49,660 nt of DNA, from assembly GCF_024699925.1 (NCBI RefSeq), contig NZ_JAJOMX010000003.1, forward strand, positions 1 to 49,660, written 5' to 3'. Below the pieces are notes generated by a model. The model was not told where the DNA came from and searched no databases. It saw only the letters and a list, made by a program, of their open reading frames with translations. Shown in pieces: positions 43,701-49,660 of this stretch (positions are counted from its first letter, which is position 1; each line of letters begins with the position of its first letter). The translations under genes and the position numbers were made by a program. Origin of the DNA: Mesorhizobium sp. J428. Its GTDB lineage: Bacteria > Pseudomonadota > Alphaproteobacteria > Rhizobiales > Rhizobiaceae.

Positions 43701-44785
43701 TGGCGCTCGACCTTTCTGCGCTCGATGAAGCGCCCCCTACCCCGGCCACCGCCGCCGGCGAGCCTTTGATGATCCGTCTCGCCGACATCGAAGTCGATCC
43801 AAACCAGCCGCGAAAGTCGTTCGATCCGGTCAAGATGGCCGAAATGGTCGCTTCCGTGAAGGCGCGCGGCGTTAAGTCGCCGGTTTCGGTGCGCCCTCAC
43901 CCGGACAAGCCCGGCAAATGGATCTTGAACTACGGCGAGCGTCGCTATCGTGCTTCGATAGACGCTGGCCGCGAGGAAATCCCCGCTTTCGTCGATCAGC
44001 AGCACGACGACTACGATCAGGTTATCGAAAACCTGCAGCGCGAAGACCTGCGGCCCATGGAACTCGCACTGTTCATCAACCGCAAAAAGAAGGACGGTGA
44101 CAGGAACGCGAAGATAGCCCGGGAACTCGGAGTCGATGCGTCGTTCATCACTTACCATCTGGCCCTGATCGACCCACCGGCCGCAATCGAAGCGCTCTAT
44201 GCGAGCGGCCGCTGTACGTCGCCGAAAATTCTCTATGACCTGTCTACGCTTCACGGCAAATACCCCGACGAAGTGGATGCATGGGTGGAGCAAGCGGAAG
44301 AGGTGACGCGGGCGGCCGTGTCCGCGCTTTCCACCTCGCTCAAGAATGGTACGAGCCAAGAACCGCCGCAGCCGCCGAACGGCAGCGGTATCTCCGGCGG
44401 CGGAAACCTTGGAATGTTCCAAGGTTCCGGCCCTGATGGCGGCCATGGAGGATCAGCCACCGTGGCTAAGGACGAAGGCAAACCGGCCAAGACAAAGCCG
44501 GGTGCAAGTGCTGACGGCAGGGGCAACAACGGGGAAGGCGGTGAGGGCGGCGAACCTCCCGAGGAAGGTCGCACCAGCTGGCCGAGGGGGAAAGTCGCGT
44601 CCGACCCGACGCTGATGCGCAAGCCATTGCTGCTGGTGACCATCGACGGTCGAAGCGCTGCCATCCTGCTGAATCGCAAACCGACTTCGACGGGTCTGGT
44701 GCATATTCGCTACGAGAACGGCGAGAACGCGGAAGTCTCCGCCGCGGACTGCGTCATCGAAAGCCTCAGCGAGGAAAACGGGTGA
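43700..44785 (+). CDS. korB: KorB-like ParB protein
   Basis: Identical to 16863-17948; the internal palindrome lies at 44407-44424. Confidence 0.88.
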   Translation: MALDLSALDEAPPTPATAAGEPLMIRLADIEVDPNQPRKSFDPVKMAEMVASVKARGVKSPVSVRPHPDKPGKWILNYGERRYRASIDAGREEIPAFVDQQHDDYDQVIENLQREDLRPMELALFINRKKKDGDRNAKIARELGVDASFITYHLALIDPPAAIEALYASGRCTSPKILYDLSTLHGKYPDEVDAWVEQAEEVTRAAVSALSTSLKNGTSQEPPQPPNGSGISGGGNLGMFQGSGPDGGHGGSATVAKDEGKPAKTKPGASADGRGNNGEGGEGGEPPEEGRTSWPRGKVASDPTLMRKPLLLVTIDGRSAAILLNRKPTSTGLVHIRYENGENAEVSAADCVIESLSEENG

Positions 44786-45228
44786 GGGCGGTTCTCGCCG
44801 CCTTCGCCCTGGTACTAGCGCTTCCGGCAGCAAGCGCTAGTGCCGCCGGACCGGATGAGGTCTGCGACCTGCATTTTTCCGGCGGCGCGATCCTACCTGC
44901 CGTCCCGGTTGCCAAGACAGTTGCAGCGCAGGCGACCGGGCTCGCGAACCGCGACGACGCAGGCCCGGGGCTGCTGTTTAGTTGGCCCAAGGCCGAACCT
45001 CGCGTGTTCTGGATGCGGGACACCCATTTCCCGCTGACCGTTGGCTTTTTCGGCGCAGACGGCGTGCTATTCGCCCAGGCGAACATGCAGCCGATGACCG
45101 ACACCTACCACTTCTCGGTGAGCCCGGCGGCCGACGCGCTCGAACTCGCGCAAGGTCAGTTCGAGCGGCACGGCTTGCGGATCGGCTCGAGAATCGTTTC
45201 TCGTGAGTGCCGGCCGGCGGGTCCATAG
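44782..45228 (+). CDS. DUF192 family exported protein
   Basis: Same protein as 17945-18391. One silent difference at 44812-44815 (GTAC here, GTGC in the first read). Confidence 0.8.
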   Translation: MRAVLAAFALVLALPAASASAAGPDEVCDLHFSGGAILPAVPVAKTVAAQATGLANRDDAGPGLLFSWPKAEPRVFWMRDTHFPLTVGFFGADGVLFAQANMQPMTDTYHFSVSPAADALELAQGQFERHGLRIGSRIVSRECRPAGP

Positions 45229-45262
45229 CCGGCGTAGGGTAGGGCGCGTCAGAAATCGGCCG

Positions 45263-45293
45263 AAAAAGGGACAGGCGATGCCTGTCCCTTTTT
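45263..45293 (+). terminator. Strong rho-independent terminator, second read
   Basis: As 18426-18456. Confidence 0.9.
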
Positions 45294-45382
45294 CATTTCC
45301 GCCGCCTGATGGGCGAGGCGCGATGCGCCCGCCGCTGTCGCCCAACGGGCGCAGCTTAACTCGTCTGCGTGACCGCAGACTG

Positions 45383-45489
45383 AATAGCCCACCCCTGCGC
45401 CTCGTAAGAGGGCAGGGGCGGCGTAGCTCCTTGGAACCTTCCAAGGAGCGGAGGCGCGTAGTGGGCTATTGCAGGATAGGCCGAAGGCC
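45383..45489. other. oriT: oriT, second read
   Basis: Identical to 18546-18652, including the TATCCTG|C nic motif on the minus strand. Confidence 0.75.
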
Positions 45490-45551
45490 GGTAGAGTACG
45501 CGCGTACAGCGCTCCTCTGGCACCCTGTCGGGTGCGTATGACAGGCCCACA

Positions 45552-46100
45552 ATGACCACTGAGAAGCCGAACAGCCCCTATCTCAATCTCTACCTCGGCG
45601 AACTGAAAGAGCCGTGGGAGGCCTATTGCGCCGCGCGCAATCTCAAGCCCGGCGCTGCCATCCGCGCAGCCATCCAGGCACAGTTGAAAGCAGCACGGCC
45701 GCCGTATGACTCGCAGCCCTTGGCCGCATCGCAGGCCCCAGCGCAGGCCGAGCCGCGCAGGCGTTACGAAATCACCTTGATCCCTTCCGAAATGGACGCC
45801 ATCCGCCGCAGGCTGGACGGCAAGCGCACTCCGCGCGATTGGATTGCGGCCGTGATCCGCGCCGCCCTTACTCGTGAACCTCAGTTCGGCGACGCCGAGG
45901 TCCAAGTCCTCGCGAACTCCAATTACCAGCTGCAGGCGATCGGTCGGAACCTCAACCAGATCGCTCGCAGGCTCAACGAGCGCAAGGCGCAGGACTTTCC
46001 CGCGAGGCGCGTCGCGGACATTGAGCGCACCATCGCCCAGCACACCGAGGCCGTCACCGCCCTCATGCGCGCCTGTCAGGAGCGCTGGCCCCTCGCATGA
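45552..46100 (+). CDS. mobC: MobC-like relaxosome protein
   Basis: Identical to 18715-19263. Confidence 0.85.
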   Translation: MTTEKPNSPYLNLYLGELKEPWEAYCAARNLKPGAAIRAAIQAQLKAARPPYDSQPLAASQAPAQAEPRRRYEITLIPSEMDAIRRRLDGKRTPRDWIAAVIRAALTREPQFGDAEVQVLANSNYQLQAIGRNLNQIARRLNERKAQDFPARRVADIERTIAQHTEAVTALMRACQERWPLA

Positions 46101-47160
46101 GCGCGTCGATTGACCATTGGCTTGACGAATTCGGAGCCGAGCTAGACCCGATCTATTCGCGTGGCCGCCATGTCAAAGCGCCCCGTAAGGCGCCCGGCAC
46201 AGGCTCCAAGGCGAAGCGCGGTAAACCCACGGGGCCGGCGACCAGGGAAAGTCGGCGCGCAACCCTTGAACGGATTGCGCGGAAGTCGCCGGAAGTCATG
46301 GTCAAAATCACCGGGGGCGGGCGAAACATGCGTCAAATCAAGGCGCACATGGATTACATCTCGCGCAACGGTCTTGTGGAACTCGAAGACGAGCAAGGGC
46401 TCGCCTATCTCGGCAAGAAGGATGTCCGCAGCGTTCGCGATACATGGCGCGATGGCGGTCATTCCATTCCCAGCGACGGCGACGACGGGCCGCGCGAGGC
46501 TTTCAACATCATGCTTTCAATGCCTCCGGGTACCCCGCGGGATGAAGTCAAGGCGGCTGTGCGTGCCTTCGCCGCTGATGAGTTCCAGGGCTTCCAGTAT
46601 GCTGTTTCGCCGCTCACAACGACGAGAAACATCCGCACGTCCATTTGACGGTGAAGGCAACCGCCTTGGACGGTTCGCGGCTCAACCCGCGCAAGGGCGA
46701 TTTGCATCGCTGGCGCGTGAAGTTCGCCCAAGAGCTTCGCGACAGAGGCGTTGACGCCAATGCTTCTCCCCGCAAGGCTCGGGGCGTCGTGCGGAAGGCA
46801 CAACGCCAGGCATTGATCCGAATCGCCGAACGTGGCGGTCAATCGCGCGTCGCGCGTACGCAGGAAGACCAAGCGAATCGCGAGGCGATGGGGAAGGGCG
46901 CTCATCCCAATCCTGCGCAAGACAGAATCAGCGTGACGCGCAAGCGCGTCCTGCTGGGGTATGGGCAGATGGCAAAGGCGCTGGCGAGAGGGTCCGCCAA
47001 CGATCGCGCGCTTGCCGTCAGCCTCGTCGACCTGGTGCGAGCTATGCCCGCACCAACCACCGCGCACGAGGCGCGCGTAGAGGCCGCCAGAGCGGCCATT
47101 GCGGAGCGCCAAGGGCAAAGAGAGGCCGCACGCGGCCGCGAGGGCCAGAACCGCGCCTAA
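46097..47160 (+). pseudogene. mobA: MOBP relaxase, frameshifted in this read
   Basis: As 19260-20321 but GTAC near 46598 is read GTATGC (2 extra bases), breaking the frame just before the three-His motif. The first read is intact, so this is a likely consensus error. Confidence 0.85.
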
Positions 47161-47389
47161 GCGCGCCTATTGCGGGCTGCGCCATCTTTTTCGACGCCAA
47201 TAGCACCTTCGGGCCGGCTGCCCCGCCCGTGCGTTCGACTGCGCCATACGTTCGTCCGACCTCGCAGTCGCGCAAGGGGCGCTTCGCTCAAGCCCTTGCC
47301 CGCCTGCTTTCCCGGGTCGGACGTATCGAGGCGCTACGTCGAAAGCACTCAAGAGCGTGGCATCAACACCAACCCCGAAGGAGGGAACC
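47161..47389 (+). promoter_or_regulatory. Structured leader before the large parB gene, second read
   Basis: As 20322-20551, one T shorter in a T-run; the stem-loop lies at 47253-47323. Confidence 0.5.
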
Positions 47390-49384
47390 ATGGCAACGCA
47401 AACGAAAAAGTCGCAGACCCCGAAGAAGGCCGCCAGGGCGGCATCCGAAAAGCCGTCTCTTGCATCTAAGAGCGTGGTGGGAGCGGAGCAGAACGCAGTC
47501 AAGGGCGAGGCTAACCCGGAGATCGTATTCATCCCGGTTTCCAATCTGGTCTGGTCGGCGCGGAACGTGCGCAGGGCACCGAGTGGCGACGTTTCCGACC
47601 TGAAAGCGAGCATTGCGGCGCTGGCTGGCCGCTTGGTGCAAAACCTCGTGGTCGTGAAGGAAGGCGAGGGGTTCGGCGTGGTGGCGGGCGGGCGTCGGCT
47701 CAAGGCGTTGATGGAACTGGTGGCGGAAGGCGTTTTGAGCGCGAGCCATGCAGTGGCGTGCGTCGTCGTGGACGATAGCGAAGCGGTCGAATTCAGCCTT
47801 ACCGAAAACCTGCAGCGTGAAGCGATGCACCCGGCGGACGAGTGCGCGGCATTTCTGGCCCTGACCGAACAGGGCAAGTCTCCGGATGCGGTCGCCGCGT
47901 TCTTCGGCGTCGAACCGGCATACGTCAAGCGGCGTCTAGTGCTCGCATCCGTGGCTCCGGCGGTGTTCGAGCGGTTCAGGGCAGGCGAAATTGACCTCGA
48001 TCAAATCATGGCGCTGACCCTCACCGACGATCATGCGTTGCAAGAGAGCATCGTTGGCAAGGGTCGCGTGCCGGGGGCGCACGAAATCCGCCGCCAACTG
48101 TCGCAAGCCAGTGTGCGGGCGAGTGACCGGCGGGCGAGGTTCGTCACGGTGAAGGCCTACGAAAAGGCAGGCGGGGCGGTGCATCGCGATCTTTTCGCCA
48201 ATGCTCGCGACGACATGGACGATGGTCAGGTGGAAGTGGTGCTGCTGGACGCCGGGCTGTTGGAACGGCTCGCCATCGAAAAGGCGGCAAGGCTCGGCGC
48301 GGACGAGCAGAGCAAGGCAGGCGGGGCGTGGGTGGACGTGGTGCTGAATTACGAGACTTACCACGATCAGGGCTATTCGCGTGCGCCGTCGGTGCTGCGG
48401 CCGGAAACCGAAGCCGAGGCGGCGGAGCGGGCGCGGCTGGAAGCCGAGCATGAGCGTCTTGAACAGGCCTATCAGAAGGAAGACGACGACGAAGCCAGCG
48501 AAGCCCTCTATGCGCAGCAGGAGGAAGTTTCCGAAGCACTGGACCGGTTGACGGAAGCCCGCAGCGGCGAGCATCCCGACATTGCCCGCCTTACCGGTAT
48601 CGTCGTGAGCCTCGGCCATGACGGCAAGGCGCGGTTCCATCATGGCCTGATCCGTCCGGGCGACAAGAAGGCCGCGCAGCAGATCGCGAAAGGCGGTGAA
48701 GCAGGGGAGGGCGGTTTGGGTGCTGCCAGCAATGGCGGGTCGGACCAGACCGAGCCGCAATCGCTTGTGCAGGAACTGACCGCGATCCGCAGTGCCGTCA
48801 TCCGCGACGCGCTCGCGAAGAATGTGGACTATTCGTTGCGCCTGCTGGCGTTCCAGCTTTGGGGATCACTGGCGCGTCACTGGACCGGTTCCCAGCTGCA
48901 CATCAGCACGACCGCATGCCATCGCGAACTGACCCGACGCGTTCCCGCGATGGAGGTACTCGATCCACATCGAGCAGGAGCAGCGCGCCGAAACGTGGGC
49001 CGAAAAGCTGGGCGGCGGATGGAGGAGGACGACTTCGACGCGGCATGGGCTTGGTGCCTCGCTGCCGATCAGGCCGAAATCCTCGATCTGCTGGCCTACT
49101 GCACGTCCTGCTGTTTCGATGACGTGCGCCAGTTCGTCGGGAACGACGGAGGCCGCAGCCGGGTCATGCTGTCGGACCTCGGGGCGAGTGTTGCCGCGCA
49201 CTGGACGCCCACGGCGGACAACTATTTCGGCAAGCTCAAGAAAGGGCCGCTGATTGGTCTGCTGGGTGAGCATGCGCCGGCCGGTGCCGACAAGGCGAAG
49301 CGTGCAGCCCTCGCGAGCGTCGCCGAGGACAAGCTCGGAAATGCTGGCTGGATGCCGGAAGTCCTGTTGCCGCTGGCCAGCTGA
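47390..49384 (+). CDS. Large ParB-like protein, second read
   Basis: Open to the natural stop at 49384, but about 20 residues after VPAME (from 48956) are out of frame until MEEDDFDAAW (from about 49018). The first read gives the correct GSPIHIEQEQRAETWAEKLG there. Confidence 0.8.
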   Translation: MATQTKKSQTPKKAARAASEKPSLASKSVVGAEQNAVKGEANPEIVFIPVSNLVWSARNVRRAPSGDVSDLKASIAALAGRLVQNLVVVKEGEGFGVVAGGRRLKALMELVAEGVLSASHAVACVVVDDSEAVEFSLTENLQREAMHPADECAAFLALTEQGKSPDAVAAFFGVEPAYVKRRLVLASVAPAVFERFRAGEIDLDQIMALTLTDDHALQESIVGKGRVPGAHEIRRQLSQASVRASDRRARFVTVKAYEKAGGAVHRDLFANARDDMDDGQVEVVLLDAGLLERLAIEKAARLGADEQSKAGGAWVDVVLNYETYHDQGYSRAPSVLRPETEAEAAERARLEAEHERLEQAYQKEDDDEASEALYAQQEEVSEALDRLTEARSGEHPDIARLTGIVVSLGHDGKARFHHGLIRPGDKKAAQQIAKGGEAGEGGLGAASNGGSDQTEPQSLVQELTAIRSAVIRDALAKNVDYSLRLLAFQLWGSLARHWTGSQLHISTTACHRELTRRVPAMEVLDPHRAGAARRNVGRKAGRRMEEDDFDAAWAWCLAADQAEILDLLAYCTSCCFDDVRQFVGNDGGRSRVMLSDLGASVAAHWTPTADNYFGKLKKGPLIGLLGEHAPAGADKAKRAALASVAEDKLGNAGWMPEVLLPLAS

Positions 49385-49401
49385 TCCGGCGAGCAGGGGC
49401 C

Positions 49402-49427
49402 AAGAGGCCGGGGAACCCCGGCCTCTT
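49402..49427 (+). terminator. Terminator of the large parB gene, second read
   Basis: As 22567-22592. Confidence 0.8.
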
Positions 49428-49473
49428 CATAGCTTGTGTCATTGGGCAACAGCGCCATCAGGGCGGGCAAAAA

Positions 49474-49498
49474 GAAACCCCGGCGAAAGCCGGGTTTC
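49474..49498 (-). terminator. Terminator of the minus-strand operon, second read
   Basis: As 22641-22666, one G shorter in the stem and two A shorter in the A-run. Confidence 0.8.
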
Positions 49499-49511
49499 GG
49501 TTGTGCTGCGT

Positions 49512-49555
49512 TTGGTGACGCAGGCGGCGCGATCGCCGGCGAGATCCGTCACCAA
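49512..49555. repeat. TTGGTGAC...GTCACCAA element (c), second read
   Basis: Identical to 22680-22723. Confidence 0.7.
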
Positions 49556-49558
49556 ACT

Positions 49559-49660
49559 TCAATGGCCGCCGCCCAGCCAGTAAACGCCGCCGGCATTTCC
49601 GCCGGTGTTCTGGCTGCGGTTCCGCAGCTCGGCGTTGTATCTGGCCAGGGCGGCGTCGTA
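49559..49660 (-). CDS. trbM: TrbM/KikA-like protein, C-terminal part (cut by window end)
   Basis: The last 33 codons and stop of the gene complete at 22727-23332. Confidence 0.85.
   Translation of the reverse strand, partial: YDAALARYNAELRNRSQNTGGNAGGVYWLGGGH

Larger units (their letters stand above)
26835..49660. repeat. Second read-through of the plasmid unit
   Basis: Same sequence as 1-22828. It is the better copy for transposon A, parA and the partition genes. It has its own errors in repA, transposon-B tnpA, the relaxase and the large ParB gene. The segment 22829-26834 occurs only once in the window. Confidence 0.95.

Noticed and set aside
1..49660. Antibiotic, metal-resistance or catabolic cargo, T4SS operon, tRNA or rRNA
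   Set aside because: None was recognised on either strand in the complete unit.

Overview
This GC-rich window is a Gram-negative (proteobacterial) mobilizable plasmid read about 1.85 times. Bases 1-22828 repeat at 26835-49660 with a period of about 26.84 kb. Roughly 30 small differences separate the two copies, mostly 1-2 base indels, and they crowd into the first 3.6 kb. One full unit is therefore a circle of about 26.84 kb. Many genes that look broken in one copy are intact in the other, so most frameshifts look like long-read consensus errors. The Gram-negative assignment rests on a lipoprotein, a TrbM-like periplasmic protein, IncP-like KorA/IncC/KorB control genes and a MOBP relaxase.

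Layout of one unit: (1) Tn3-family transposon copy A (26213-31379; cut by the window start at 1-4539). (2) A 3.34 kb replication/stability module: plasmid RepA, a Fic toxin with an RHH-VbhA-type antitoxin and a perfect palindrome in front of it, a small gene and the 5' half of a split gene (4545-7880 and 31385-34721). (3) Transposon copy B in inverted orientation (7881-13049 and 34722-39889). (4) A 13 kb backbone: three small genes, a candidate oriV with DnaA boxes and iteron-like repeats, an array of four perfect hairpins, ssb, korA-like, parA, korB-like and a DUF192 gene, then an oriT with an IncP-like nic sequence, mobC, a MOBP relaxase and a second, large ParB-like protein. On the minus strand lie trbM/kikA-like, an OmpA-like lipoprotein, an LPD7 protein and the 3' half of the split gene, which is cut by copy A.

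The two transposons are essentially identical. Their 5-bp flanks are exchanged: aataa lies at the inner end of A and, inverted, at the outer end of B, and tacat/cacat lies at the other two ends. That pattern fits an inversion-type intramolecular transposition, or two insertions followed by recombination between them, which flipped the replication module. Undoing the flip brings the two halves of the split gene together into one minus-strand operon with the LPD7, lipoprotein and TrbM genes.

How the parts work together: RepA and the oriV candidate replicate the plasmid. KorA-, IncC- and KorB-like proteins partition it and probably control its expression, and Fic/antitoxin stabilises it. MobC, the relaxase and oriT allow mobilization. 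No mating-pair (T4SS) operon, resistance gene, rRNA, tRNA or CRISPR array was seen, so transfer would need a helper. Interspersed TGGTGAC...GTCACCA hairpin elements of 42-51 bp recur in several intergenic gaps and are unexplained.
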